Origin: Candidatus Shapirobacteria bacterium | GTDB lineage: Bacteria > Patescibacteriota > Microgenomatia > 0-14-0-10-38-17 | Assembly: GCA_018052565.1 (NCBI GenBank) | Contig: JAGPNC010000006.1 | Coordinates: 1-48,061 of the forward strand | Direction: 5' to 3' | Length of the DNA stretch: 48,061 nucleotides | Part shown: positions 1 to 7,808 of the stretch, in pieces | Layout: every line of letters starts with the position of its first letter | Position numbering within the stretch: position 1 is the stretch's first letter | Translations under genes and position numbers: made by a program | Notes under the pieces: model-generated | Told to the model about the DNA's origin: nothing | What the model saw: only the letters and a program-made list of their open reading frames with translations | Databases searched by the model: none

Positions 1-1
1 A

Positions 2-112
2 GACAAATTTATTCTCCACCTAAAAGAAACCGAATACCGCTGGAATACTAAATCAACCAATGGTAATATGTATCAGTTATTATTAAAAGAATTTAGAAGA
101 AAGCCGCTCTAA
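2..112 (+). pseudogene. 3' end of IS1595-like transposase (cut by window edge)
   Basis: An open frame enters from the left edge and ends at TAA 110-112. The 36 visible residues include FILHLKETEYRWN and end in LLLKEFRRKPL. This resembles the C-terminal tail of IS1595-family (ISXO2-like) DDE transposases, which often carry a HLKE(T/I)E(F/Y)R(W/F)N block near the end. The catalytic residues lie outside the window, so it cannot be told whether the element is intact. It faces away from the converging yvcK-like gene. Family assignment rests on this short tail only. Confidence 0.55.
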
Positions 113-185
113 AGTTATCTAGACCCTAATTTATTATAATTTTTTTAATAAAAAAACTTTTCCAGAAAAATAAAAATCGTTGAGA

Positions 186-1211
186 TTATGGCTCTGAAAT
201 TATTTGAGTAAAAATTTTAGCCAATTTTTGGGGGTCGTGACGCAGACGGTAATTTTTTTCCTCAATAGTGGCAATATCTGCTATCAGAGCTTTATTATTA
301 CTTTTTAAGTTCGGCTTAATGGGAAAAGAATTTTCTAATTCATAAAGCTTTAACACTTTTCGTAAAATCTTCTGATCTAGCTTTTGAAAATCAGGCATAA
401 TTATCAGATCAAAGGGACTTTTTGTTTTTAAGAAGTTAGTAAAAACACGCACATAATCATCTTGGGAAAATTTATGATTTTCGTTAGCCACCGACATGAT
501 ATTGGTTAGAAGAATTTTTTTAGCCCTACTTCGGCGATAGGCTTCTTTTACTCCTCGCGGTAAAAAATTGGCCAATATCGAGCCATACATACTGCCCGGA
601 CAAATGATAATCACTTCGGCGTTGCGAATGGCCTCAAGAGCTTCGGAATTAGCCTCAACAGGCGGCTCAAGCCAGACTTTCCTGACTAAATCGCGCGACA
701 TTCGCATCGCGTCCAAAAGGTGTTCGCCCTTATAAATTTTCCCAGATTGGGTTTTAAAACAAATATCGGCCGGATGGCGAGAAATGGGGATGACCTTACC
801 GCAAATTTTAGCGCCTGTTAATTGGCTGAAGAGATTATCGACTTTGCCAAGATCTTTCTCCCGTTCAGCCATAAAGGCAAAAAAAAGATTGCCAAAACTG
901 CGGTCGCGGCCGTCGCGATATTTTAGCATTTCCTCCCAGCGCCTTTTTTGTTTGCCTTTCGGCCAGAGAGAAAGAAGCGCTCGCCAATAATCAGAAAATG
1001 CCAAAATTCCGCCCCGCTCATCGGTGCGCATCCTGCCGGTATCGCCGCCACTGTCAAAAGTGGTAACGATTGAGGAAATTTGGGAAAAATCTGCCAAAAG
1101 AAGAGCCTGATTAACAATTGGCATTCCCGATCCGCCGCCAATCGTGCAAATTTTCGTCTGTTTCATAAGAAGCTTGCTTAAAAGTTTAGCACAACCATTT
1201 TTTAGTTTCAT
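186..1211 (-). CDS. yvcK: YvcK/CofD-like UDP-GlcNAc-binding protein (gluconeogenesis factor family)
   Basis: The protein carries the YvcK/CofD-like signatures: GGGSG near residues 25-29, a FDSGGDTGRMR stretch about 30 residues later, and CPGSMYGSI in the second half. Family members bind UDP-GlcNAc and in Bacillus are needed for growth on gluconeogenic carbon sources and for cell shape; they act in the cytoplasm. Length (341 residues, or 326 from the second Met) fits the family. The first 15 residues (MKLKNGCAKLLSKLL) precede the usual N-terminal strand, so the ATG at 1166 (MKQTKICTIGGGSG) is the more likely start; neither start has a clear Shine-Dalgarno. It stands alone on the minus strand, divergent from galE. 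CofD itself (F420 synthesis) is unlikely because no other F420 gene is present. Confidence 0.85.
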   Translation of the reverse strand: MKLKNGCAKLLSKLLMKQTKICTIGGGSGMPIVNQALLLADFSQISSIVTTFDSGGDTGRMRTDERGGILAFSDYWRALLSLWPKGKQKRRWEEMLKYRDGRDRSFGNLFFAFMAEREKDLGKVDNLFSQLTGAKICGKVIPISRHPADICFKTQSGKIYKGEHLLDAMRMSRDLVRKVWLEPPVEANSEALEAIRNAEVIIICPGSMYGSILANFLPRGVKEAYRRSRAKKILLTNIMSVANENHKFSQDDYVRVFTNFLKTKSPFDLIIMPDFQKLDQKILRKVLKLYELENSFPIKPNLKSNNKALIADIATIEEKNYRLRHDPQKLAKIFTQIISEP

Positions 1212-1325
1212 ATCACGGGGTCCCTGCTTAAATCAGCCCCCGGAGTTGGTTGGCTTAAAATAAGGGGGATTAAATTAACAAACCTCTTGAAATTATTCTT
1301 AAAAAGAGATAGGGTAGAAAAAGAA

Positions 1326-1380
1326 AGTTAAAATTTAAAAATCAAAAGTCAAAAGTAAGGCAAAAACTTTTGATTTTTTG
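1326..1380. repeat. AT-rich inverted repeat, short copy upstream of galE
   Basis: Left arm of AAAATC/AAAAGTC units, a short centre, then ACTTTTGATTTTTTG. This is a shortened copy of the AT-rich hairpin family found between glycosyltransferase genes further right. It is followed by TACTTAATACTTATG, a piece of the separate ACTTAATAC repeat that runs into the galE start. Confidence 0.6.
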
Positions 1381-1405
1381 GCTCCTTTTATACTTAATAC
1401 TTATG

Positions 1406-2413
1406 ATGAAATTTCTCGTTACCGGCGGCGCCGGTTATATCGGCTCTCATGCGGTTAAGGCTCTTTTGGAAAAAGGGGAAAAAGTGGCGGTGGTTGATAA
1501 TCTTTTCCGTGGCTATAAAAAACCAATTGAGGTTTTGCAGGAAAAATTCGGCCGCCAAAACTTAACTTTCTATCAAGGCGATCTTGGCGATAAGCCTTTT
1601 ATTAAAGAAGTCCTAAAAAAAGAAAAGCCGGCCGGCGTGCTCCATTTTGCCGCCCTTTGCCTGGTTAACGAATCAATGGAGAAGCCCGGGCTTTATTTCC
1701 GCAATAATGTTTTGGGAACGCTTAATTTGCTGGAGGCAATGATTGAAGAAAAGATCGACCGCTTAGTTTTCTCCTCCACTTGCGCCGTTTATGGTGAAGC
1801 CCAATATTTGCCCGTTGACGAAAATCACCCGCTTTTCCCCACCAACCCCTATGGCGAATCAAAACTTATGGCCGAGAAAATGATTAAGTGGTTTGGGCAA
1901 ATTTATGGACTAAAACACGTAATTTTGCGCTACTTTAATGTGGCTGGCGCCGCCAGCGACGGGTTAATCGGCGACAGCAAAAAACCCTCGCAGCTTTTGG
2001 TGCAAAATGCAGTCCGCGGCGCCTTAGGAATTGAAGAATTTAATCTCACCTGTCCAAAAGTAGACACCCCCGACGGTACGCCAATACGCGATTATGTCAA
2101 CGTGGAGGATCTGATCGACGCCCACTTAGCCGCTTTAAATTTTTTGGAAAAGAAAGAAGAAAGCCAAATTTTTAATTTAGGCACCGGCCGGGGCAATTCT
2201 GTTCTGGAAATTGTCGGGGCAGTCCAAAAAGTAACCGGTAAAAGCTTCCCCATCAAAAAAGGCGAACCGCGTAAAGGAGAATATGCTCAAATTTATGCCG
2301 ATAATTCCAAGGCAAAAGCCCTTCTTTCCTGGGAGCCAAAAAGAAGTTTAGAAGAAACAATCAACTCTTTAGTGCTCTGGTATCAGAAACAACCGCAAGG
2401 TTGGGAATATTAA
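1406..2413 (+). CDS. galE: UDP-glucose 4-epimerase (GalE-type SDR)
   Basis: Extended short-chain dehydrogenase interconverting UDP-Glc and UDP-Gal (or the N-acetyl forms) with bound NAD. The N-terminal TGGAGYIGS nucleotide-binding loop, SSTCAVYGE with the catalytic Ser/Thr near residue 125, and the YxxxK pair in NPYGESKLM (Tyr about 149) are all present. The LRYFNVAGA and RDYVNVEDL blocks are also typical of GalE. About 335 residues is normal. An in-frame start at 1370 would add 12 residues (MIFWLLLYLILM) read from repeat DNA; the ATG at 1406 aligns with the family N-terminus, so I use it. It would supply galactose-type donors to the polysaccharide genes downstream. Which epimer pair it uses cannot be read here. 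Confidence 0.9.
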   Translation: MKFLVTGGAGYIGSHAVKALLEKGEKVAVVDNLFRGYKKPIEVLQEKFGRQNLTFYQGDLGDKPFIKEVLKKEKPAGVLHFAALCLVNESMEKPGLYFRNNVLGTLNLLEAMIEEKIDRLVFSSTCAVYGEAQYLPVDENHPLFPTNPYGESKLMAEKMIKWFGQIYGLKHVILRYFNVAGAASDGLIGDSKKPSQLLVQNAVRGALGIEEFNLTCPKVDTPDGTPIRDYVNVEDLIDAHLAALNFLEKKEESQIFNLGTGRGNSVLEIVGAVQKVTGKSFPIKKGEPRKGEYAQIYADNSKAKALLSWEPKRSLEETINSLVLWYQKQPQGWEY

Positions 2414-2415
2414 CT

Positions 2416-2576
2416 TCTTCTTTTTCTTGGTTTTCTTCGGGAAAAGAAAGAGGGCTTTCATTCCTCCTCTTTTGGCGTTGCCCAATTATTCCAAAAGCGC
2501 CTTTTTCCGGATCGCACGGGTTTAAAAACATCTGATGTAAACGCCGAACACAAGGAGGAAAACATTCTTTGACCAT
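2416..2576 (-). CDS. small ORF of unknown function, doubtful
   Basis: An ATG at 2576 opens a minus-strand frame beginning MVKECFPPCVRRLHQMF that runs through the gap and on into the galE 3' end (full frame to 2361, 71 codons). The part outside galE is charged at its end, with two Cys near the N-terminus and a third at the NPCDPEK stretch. No family is recognised and there is no obvious ribosome binding site. It could be a chance frame in the spacer between galE and the flippase gene. Confidence 0.2.
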
Positions 2577-2629
2577 TTTTTAAAAATCCCAAAAATTAAC
2601 AGTAAGTAAAATTATAACATGAAGAAAAA

Positions 2630-3856
2630 TTAATTTATCAAAATTTGGGAAACGAACTTTTGGTTTAAGAAAAAGCGCAGGATTTCCCCCGAGAGAAGGC
2701 TGGCCGCTCCTCCCATAACGCCAAATTTGGCCGAGAGGACAATCGCCGAAAGAAAAACAAAAAGAAAATGCCCCACTGCCAAAGGAAGAAATTTCTTCAC
2801 CTCTGGCGAATTTTCAATAATATTAGCGGCCAGATAGTTGAAAAATAGCAAAGGAAAAGTGAAGCCTAAAATTTTTAGAGAGGACGCCGCCGGCAAATAA
2901 CGTTCTCCGTAAATTAAGTTGATAAAGAAATTGTCGCCGAAAAGGAAAAAAAGCAAAGGGATCAGGCCCAAGGCAACCACGATTGTCCCCGTCTTAAAAT
3001 AAATTTTTTTAAGGCTTTTTTTGTCGGTAAGCAGGAGCCGCGAAAAAGTCGGCGCCACTGCCAGAGAAATGGCTTGAGGGATCAAAACCCCGGCTTCCAA
3101 AAATTTGGAAATCGACCCGTAAATGCCAGCCCAGTAATCGCCCATCATTTGGCCGATAGTAATCAGGGGAATCCGCAAATAAAAAGTCCCCATCACCACC
3201 AAAAGGGCGAAAAAACGGCATTCTCTCCAAACCAAAAGGGCTGTCTTTTTCTCAAACTTCGGTTTTAAAGGCAAATTTAATTTTTTAGCGCGAACCGTCA
3301 ATCCTAAAACAACCATCACCAAAGAAGCCAGATAGCTGACAAAAAGCCAGGGAACGCCCAGCCCCCGCCGAACCGCCGCTACTCCCAATAAAGCCCCTAA
3401 AAGCGAGAAGAAGATATTCGCCGCCACGCCGGTAAGCACTTCTTCGCGGGCATTTTGGAAAGAAATAATTAAATGAAAGATATTTTGGGGAAAGAAAAGA
3501 AGGGAAAAAATCAAAAGAGAAATTAATTTTTCTCCCGACAGGCCCATCAGGAAGCCGAGGGAAACCACCAAAAGCGTAGTTAAACAGGCCAATATTATTT
3601 TTAAGCCCAGAAGATGGCGGAAATACTCTTCCGCCTTGTCCAAATGGCGGGGCAGATTTTTTAAAATATAGCGCTCAATGCCAAAATCAGCCACGGGCAG
3701 GAAGTTAAAAATAAAACCCAGGACCCAAGCGTAAACGCCAAAAGCCTCCACGGCCAGCGAGCGCGCCAAAAAAATAAAGTAAAAAAAGCCAATGGCGCGG
3801 CTTATTACTTGGCCCAAAAGCAGGTAAAAGCCATTTTTGGCAATTCTTTTTTCCAT
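2630..3856 (-). CDS. Polysaccharide flippase (Wzx/MurJ-like MOP superfamily)
   Basis: A very hydrophobic 408-residue protein with about 12 predicted membrane helices, starting KNGFYLLLGQVISRAIGFFYFIFLARSLAVEAFGVYAW split over the first two helices. The residues RAIGF..FLAR.L..E.FGVYAW are typical of the polysaccharide biosynthesis protein family (PF01943/PF13440). Such proteins flip undecaprenyl-PP-linked repeat units across the plasma membrane. An upstream Met at 3889 would add LYLFLLLLSL; the ATG at 3856 (MEKRIAKNG) gives the usual N-terminus. It is the only clear flippase of the locus and would serve the glycosyltransferases to its right. Confidence 0.85.
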   Translation of the reverse strand: MEKRIAKNGFYLLLGQVISRAIGFFYFIFLARSLAVEAFGVYAWVLGFIFNFLPVADFGIERYILKNLPRHLDKAEEYFRHLLGLKIILACLTTLLVVSLGFLMGLSGEKLISLLIFSLLFFPQNIFHLIISFQNAREEVLTGVAANIFFSLLGALLGVAAVRRGLGVPWLFVSYLASLVMVVLGLTVRAKKLNLPLKPKFEKKTALLVWRECRFFALLVVMGTFYLRIPLITIGQMMGDYWAGIYGSISKFLEAGVLIPQAISLAVAPTFSRLLLTDKKSLKKIYFKTGTIVVALGLIPLLFFLFGDNFFINLIYGERYLPAASSLKILGFTFPLLFFNYLAANIIENSPEVKKFLPLAVGHFLFVFLSAIVLSAKFGVMGGAASLLSGEILRFFLNQKFVSQILIN

Positions 3857-3889
3857 TAAGCTTAATAATAGCAGAAACAAATATAACAA

Positions 3890-4325
3890 GTAACCGGTAA
3901 CTCGTAATAAGTAATACGTAATAAGTAACTCGTAATTAGTAATTGGTACACATTATTCTGAGTCCGCCAGCTGGCGGAGAAGAATCCCATCCAAAAATCG
4001 TTCCCCAAAGGGGATCCTTCTCCCGCCGGTCGCGGGGTAATTATTTTAATCATTCTAATTAACCGAATTAATCTAAATAAACCCCAAAGGCCAAACCCCA
4101 ATCTGCCCGGGGCGGATTATTTTTAGTTGATTCTAATTTTGGGAATTGGGGTTTGGGTGTTCTTTAGGTCAATTAGAATAATTAGAGCAATTAGAATAAT
4201 TTTTAACCTTTTTTTGGCCCTAAATTTAATTTAAGATGACATTGAATTAAATTTACAATGGCATTGGGAATTATGCCCCCGTTACATAATACTTAATACC
4301 TGACACTTAATACTTTCTTTGATGT
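3890..4325. other. Repeat-filled spacer, no gene seen
   Basis: From left to right it holds GTAATACGTAATAAGTAACTCG-type short tandem words (3890-3945), a palindrome TCCGCCAGCTGGCGGA (3963-3978), one copy of the long AATTAGAATAATT hairpin (4039-4204), a GACATTGAATTAAATTTACA word also seen near 43585, and CATAATACTTAATACC words (4284-4316). No coding frame is convincing. Confidence 0.6.
4039..4204. repeat. Long imperfect hairpin, family AATTAGAATAATT, copy 1
   Basis: The left arm contains ATTCTAATTAACCGAATTAATC and the right arm AATTAGAATAATTAGAGCAATTAGAATAAT in overlapping units, with an inner AACCCCAA...TTGGGGTT pairing around CCCGGGGCGG. Two related copies lie at 21224-21434 and 25974-26132. 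All sit in spacers flanking polysaccharide genes. Confidence 0.7.
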
Positions 4326-4341
4326 TATACTAAAAGAGGCC

Positions 4342-4683
4342 ATGGATTTCCTCGAAAAACCTCTTTCCCAAGAAGAAATAGCGGCATTGGCCAAAAAATA
4401 TGGTAACTATTTTAAAATTACCGCCGATATTGATCAGGGAAAAGTGGTGGTTGGCTGCCCGCTTCATGCTGACGGCGAAAAAATTTTGCTAAAAAGGGGC
4501 TCACGGCAAGATTCAATTTGGGGTGGGGGGTTGGATTTGTTTGACAAAGGAATTGACTGTTCGGCTATTTTAAATCTACGACCCGCTGACAGTAATCCGA
4601 GCATGGAAATTATTGACTCCAAAAAGCGGGAGAAATTTATCAAAACAATAAAAAATATTTTCAAAGTTTTATGGGAGGAGTAA
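4342..4683 (+). CDS. DUF5674 family protein
   Basis: A soluble 113-residue protein. The stretch KITADIDQGKVVVGCPLHADGE, continuing to LLKRGSRQDSIWGG, followed by ILNLRPADSNPSMEI, matches the layout I know for DUF5674: a D(I/V)E..L..GGELHAD block, then a Q..LWG block, then I.I.P...N..ME(I/V). The molecular function of the family is not known. A TATACT box at 4326-4331 lies 10 bases before the ATG, with AGAGG between, so the transcript would have a very short leader. It is overlapped at its 3' end by the next small gene, suggesting translational coupling. Confidence 0.75.
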   Translation: MDFLEKPLSQEEIAALAKKYGNYFKITADIDQGKVVVGCPLHADGEKILLKRGSRQDSIWGGGLDLFDKGIDCSAILNLRPADSNPSMEIIDSKKREKFIKTIKNIFKVLWEE

Positions 4684-4967
4684 AAGATGAGTTACGAACT
4701 AACGCCATTGGCAACCTTTACCGAACCGCCTTATTTTTGGCCCAAGGGAAAACTTCTTTAGCAAAATCATTTTTAGAAAAATCAGCCACCATCTTAAGAA
4801 AAGAAGAGCTGGGCAGCCTAACCAAGCTTTTGGATCGTTTTGACCAGGAAGCTACTTCAGGAAATCAGGAAAAATACTGGGCCGAGGTTGCCCTTGATCA
4901 ATATAAAAAGCTGATGCGGACCCGCAATTTAAAAAGCCATAAAATCAACGGAGCAGAAAGCGGGTAA
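4671..4967 (+). CDS. small helical protein of unknown function, coupled to the DUF5674 gene
   Basis: 98 residues, predicted mostly helical and soluble, with NAIGNLYRTALFLAQGKTS and a run of Leu/Lys-rich helices. I do not recognise the family. The ATG at 4671 lies 13 bases inside the DUF5674 gene. Oddly, the best Shine-Dalgarno (GGAGGAG, 4673-4679) sits just inside this frame and is ideally placed for another ATG at 4687, which is out of frame and gives only 24 codons (MSYELTPLATF...). A one-base error near 4690-4700 would join that start (MSYEL) to the NAIGNL frame. The true start is therefore uncertain. Confidence 0.55.
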   Translation: MGGVKDELRTNAIGNLYRTALFLAQGKTSLAKSFLEKSATILRKEELGSLTKLLDRFDQEATSGNQEKYWAEVALDQYKKLMRTRNLKSHKINGAESG

Positions 4968-4997
4968 TTCAGCAAAAGCAATTAGCAATTAAACATT

Positions 4998-5131
4998 AGC
5001 CATCAGGGCAGATCCTAACTTTCGCCAGAATGACACTTTCGTCAGCCCCATCGCAAATATTATTTGCTACGGGGTTAGGATGACGGATTATGTCCCCGCC
5101 ATAATACTTAATGCCTAATACTTAATACTTG
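4998..5131. repeat. Intergenic CATCCTGAC-type hairpin plus ACTTAATAC words
   Basis: GGCAGATCCTAACTTTCGCCAGAATGACA followed by CGTCAGCCCC...GGGGTTAGGATGACGG forms nested imperfect stems of the same family as the coding insertions in the GT2 genes (units GATCCTGAC/GTCAGGATG). It ends with CATAATACTTAATGCCTAATACTTAATACT. The neighbouring GT2 gene starts its stop codon right after it, so the spacer holds nothing else. Confidence 0.65.
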
Positions 5132-5132
5132 T

Positions 5133-6296
5133 TTAGGCAGATTTTGTCTTTCGAAGAATCTTTTTGATAAACTCTTTTAGGCCGAGATTGGCCTTAATTG
5201 CCGCAAGCATAATTTCTCTTTTAAAAGGCGGGTAGTTTTTCTTCAAAAAAATCGCCATTGAGGCAAAAAACTGGCGGTAATATTCTTCCGGCCGAGCCTT
5301 GCCTTTCTTCCAACTGCCGCCGCCAAGATGAATAATTTCGGCCTGAGGCAAAACCATTAATTTTTGTCCCATTTTTTTGGCCCGCCACGCCCAGTCAACA
5401 TCCTCAAAATAAAAAGGATAATCCTCATCCAAAAGGCCCACTTTTTGCCAAACTTTTCTTCGCGCCATCATTGCCGCCCCGGGCAGTTGGTCAACGGGGT
5501 AGGGGACTTTTTTTACCGGAAAGCAAATCAGGTTCACTAAAGGCGATTTCATCGCCAGCGGCCGCAGGAGACGGTTATGATAAAAAAATATCTGCCACAA
5601 ATTGGGAAAACGCATGTAATAATCAATTTGCGCCGAGCCGTCGGCATTTAAAAGCAGGGGAGAAACGCCGCCAACTTGAGGATTTTCCTCAAGATAGGAA
5701 ACCATCTTTTCCAAGGCTTTGTCCTTAACAATCGTATCAGAGTTTAAAAGCAGAATATATTTCCCCCGGCTTTCTTTAATCCCCTGATTATTGGCTTTGG
5801 CAAAGCCCAAATTATCGTTGTTAACAATGATCTTTAATTTTAAATTTTTAATTTTAAATTTTAAATTTTCAAGCATTTCCACGGAATCATCCTGGGAATG
5901 ATTATCAACGACAATAATTTCAGCAGAAGGCAGATCCTGACTTTCGTCAGGATGACGGGAAGAGGATTCAGGATGACAAGAGAGGGAGTCAGGATGACGG
6001 GAAGAGGATTCAGGATGACAAGAGAAGGAGTCGGGATGAAGGGAAAAGGAGCCAGGATGAGGAGAAGAGGGGTTAGAATGATGAGCTTGGAGACCGTCAT
6101 TCCGGACTTGCCCGCCTGCCGGCGAGGCAGGATCCGGAATCTGCGTTAAGGCAGAAAGCAGATCCTGACTTTCGTTAGCCCCGTACCGTTTCGGTATGGG
6201 GTCAGGATGGCAAGAGAGGGAGTTGATAACCGAGTTAAGGCATTGCTCCAAAAGCTCGCGGGTGTTATAGGAAAGAATAATAACAGAAAGAATCAT
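5133..6296 (-). CDS. Family 2 glycosyltransferase with a 96-residue repeat-derived insertion
   Basis: Rhamnosyltransferase-like GT2 of the GT-A fold, expected to transfer a sugar from a nucleotide donor in the cytoplasm. The N-terminal SVIILSYNTRELLEQCL strand and helix (residues 4-20), the EIIVVDNHSQDDS strand (126-138), LLLNSDT (DXD-type, about residue 185) and FEDVDWAWRAKKMG (catalytic base region) are intact. Residues 29-124 are foreign to the family: they contain SCHPESSSRHPD twice and HPDESQDLPS, encoded by the hairpin repeats that also lie in spacers here. A second Lys-rich addition (ENLKFKIKNLKLK) follows VEML. Without these the protein would be about 280 residues, normal for the group. 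Near-identical N-terminal halves occur at 27010 and 32460. Start ATG 6296 matches the family. Confidence 0.85.
   Translation of the reverse strand: MILSVIILSYNTRELLEQCLNSVINSLSCHPDPIPKRYGANESQDLLSALTQIPDPASPAGGQVRNDGLQAHHSNPSSPHPGSFSLHPDSFSCHPESSSRHPDSLSCHPESSSRHPDESQDLPSAEIIVVDNHSQDDSVEMLENLKFKIKNLKLKIIVNNDNLGFAKANNQGIKESRGKYILLLNSDTIVKDKALEKMVSYLEENPQVGGVSPLLLNADGSAQIDYYMRFPNLWQIFFYHNRLLRPLAMKSPLVNLICFPVKKVPYPVDQLPGAAMMARRKVWQKVGLLDEDYPFYFEDVDWAWRAKKMGQKLMVLPQAEIIHLGGGSWKKGKARPEEYYRQFFASMAIFLKKNYPPFKREIMLAAIKANLGLKEFIKKILRKTKSA
5925..6212 (-). repeat. In-frame palindromic repeat cluster inside GT2 gene (copy A, 288 bp)
   Basis: Encodes residues 29-124 of the GT2 protein. It contains several hairpin units, including CATCCTGACGAAAGTCAGGAT (stem ATCCTGAC, loop GAAA), a CCCCATACCGAAACGGTACGGGG hairpin, CCTGCCTCGCCGGCAGG, and a 42-bp unit (14 residues, SCHPESSSRHPDSL) present twice in tandem. 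Length is an exact multiple of three and no stop is introduced. Confidence 0.85.
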
Positions 6297-6314
6297 TTTT
6301 TAAAAAAATTTTGT

Positions 6315-6320
6315 TATAAT
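6315..6320 (+). promoter_or_regulatory. possible -10 box TATAAT in the divergent spacer
   Basis: TTGTTATAATGG reads as a good -10 on the plus strand, about 200 bases before the dehydrogenase ATG at 6522; its complement (TATAAC) could serve the GT2 gene on the minus strand. No convincing -35 is visible for either. Confidence 0.3.
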
Positions 6321-6335
6321 GGTTTTTGATTAAAA

Positions 6336-6384
6336 GCCGATCGCTCTTTAATTTTACAATGATTGCCAACCGATTACGATCGGC
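6336..6384. other. hairpin in divergent spacer (8-bp perfect stem)
   Basis: GCCGATCG (6336-6343) pairs perfectly with CGATCGGC (6377-6384) around a 33-base loop. It lies after the possible TATAAT at 6315, so it would fall in the 5' leader of the dehydrogenase transcript. It may be a leader structure or a protein site; no known riboswitch is recognised. Confidence 0.35.
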
Positions 6385-6428
6385 GTTAACAATAGCAAGG
6401 AAAATTTAGGATGACGAATTATACCCCT

Positions 6429-6518
6429 AGCCATAATACTTAATACATAATACTTAATACTTGATACTTTGCTAATACCAAAGGTGTAAATAGTAATTCA
6501 CCTCTAGGGTGTAATAAT
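6429..6518. repeat. ACTTAATAC words and AGGTGTAA/CACCTCT hairpin before dehydrogenase gene
   Basis: CATAATACTTAATACATAATACTT words are followed by AAGGTGTAAATAGTAATTCACCTCT, a small inverted repeat, and then GGTGTAATAATAATATG, where the ATG is the dehydrogenase start. A similar AGAGGTG...CACCTCT pair lies at 21183-21207 and AAGAGGCG...CCTCTAAGGTGTAAT at 26168-26232, again just before a gene start. Confidence 0.5.
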
Positions 6519-6521
6519 AAT

Positions 6522-7808
6522 ATGAACGTAAAGAAAATAACCGTAGTGGGGCTGGGCTATGTGGGCTTGCCTACGCTGGTGACGATTACCGAAACCGGCC
6601 TTTACCAAACGGCGGGCTTTGACATCAATAGGGGAAAAATTGACCAGATTAAGTCCGGCCGTTCACCAATTAGCGATTATGAGGTGGCCGAATTTCTTGC
6701 CAAAAATTCGCTTAATGTTTCTGCCGACGAGGCAATTTTAAAAGACAGCGATATTTTTATTGTCTGCGTTCCCACGCCGGTTAACAACGATCATACTCCC
6801 GATTATCGCCCGGTGGAAGCGGCGGCCAAAACAGCGGGGAAATTTTTGAAAAAAGGCAGCCATTTTGTTTTGGAATCCACAGTTAATCCGGGCACCTGCG
6901 AAGAGATCATTTTGCCGATTTTGGAAAAAGAAAGCGGCCTTAAAGCGGGCCAAGATTTTAATATTGCTCACTGCCCCGAACGGATTAATCCGGGCGACCC
7001 AAAATGGAACACGAAAAATATCAACCGCAACATCGGCTCGCTTAACAAAAGAAAAAATCACGAAATTGCCGAATTTTACCGCTCTTTTGTTAACGAAGCG
7101 CAGGTGAACGAAGTTTCCTCTCTTAAAGTGGCCGAGGCAACGAAAATTGTGGAGAACACTTTCCGCGACATCAACATTGCTTTTGTCAACGAATTGGCCC
7201 AGTCGTTTGACGCCTTAGGAATTGACCTTTACGAAACTCTAAAAGCGGCTTCCAACAAGCCATTTGGTTTTATGCCCCATTGGCCCGGTTGCGGCGTGGG
7301 CGGCCACTGCATTGCCGTTGACCCTTATTATCTAATCCGCCGCGCCAGCCAGAGCGGTTTTAACCACCGCTTTTTAAAGCTAGCCCGGGAAATAAATAAC
7401 AGCATGCCGCAATACTGCGTTGCTAAGTTGGTAAAAGCTTTAAACGAGGTGGCCCTGCCGGTTAAAGGAACAAGGATTGCTCTTTTGGGTTTGGCCTACA
7501 AGCCTGAAATGGGCGATTTACGGGAAAGCCCCTCTTTGGAAATTGAGACAATTTTAAAAGGAATGGGCGCCAACTTAACCGTTTATGATCCCTTTGTTGG
7601 CCGCGGCGAGAAAAGCTTGGAAGAGGCCTTAAAAAACACCCAAGCCGTTGTTTTGGCCACCGCCCACAAGGAGATTGTCCAAAATCTGCCGGCTCTTCTT
7701 TTTAAAAGCAAAACGATTAAGGTGGTGGTTGACGGCCGCAACGCCTTAGAAAAGGAAGAGATTTTGGCTCATCATATTATTTATACCGGCATCGGCCGCG
7801 GCTTATGA
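6522..7808 (+). CDS. wecC: UDP-N-acetyl-D-mannosamine dehydrogenase-like nucleotide-sugar dehydrogenase
   Basis: NAD-dependent four-electron oxidation of C6 of a UDP-hexosamine to the uronic acid. The Rossmann GLGYVGLP loop is at residues 10-17, VPTPVNNDHTPD and ESTVNPGT follow, then AHCPERINPG, FRDINIAFVNELA and the catalytic Cys (about 263) in GCGVGGHCIAVDPYYL. The C-terminal LGLAYKPEMGDLRESPSLEI block starts the second Rossmann domain. 428 residues is standard. The GVGGHCIAVDP signature points to the WecC branch rather than UDP-Glc dehydrogenase, and a WecB-like epimerase lies two genes on. Its stop overlaps the next start (ATGA), so the genes are coupled. The exact substrate (ManNAc or GlcNAc form) is inferred. 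Confidence 0.85.
   Translation: MNVKKITVVGLGYVGLPTLVTITETGLYQTAGFDINRGKIDQIKSGRSPISDYEVAEFLAKNSLNVSADEAILKDSDIFIVCVPTPVNNDHTPDYRPVEAAAKTAGKFLKKGSHFVLESTVNPGTCEEIILPILEKESGLKAGQDFNIAHCPERINPGDPKWNTKNINRNIGSLNKRKNHEIAEFYRSFVNEAQVNEVSSLKVAEATKIVENTFRDINIAFVNELAQSFDALGIDLYETLKAASNKPFGFMPHWPGCGVGGHCIAVDPYYLIRRASQSGFNHRFLKLAREINNSMPQYCVAKLVKALNEVALPVKGTRIALLGLAYKPEMGDLRESPSLEIETILKGMGANLTVYDPFVGRGEKSLEEALKNTQAVVLATAHKEIVQNLPALLFKSKTIKVVVDGRNALEKEEILAHHIIYTGIGRGL

Noticed and set aside
5898-6149. Plus-strand ORF with RMTGRGFRMTREGV repeats
   Set aside because: Antisense reading of the palindromic insertion in the GT2 gene at 5133-6296; the periodicity comes from the DNA repeats.
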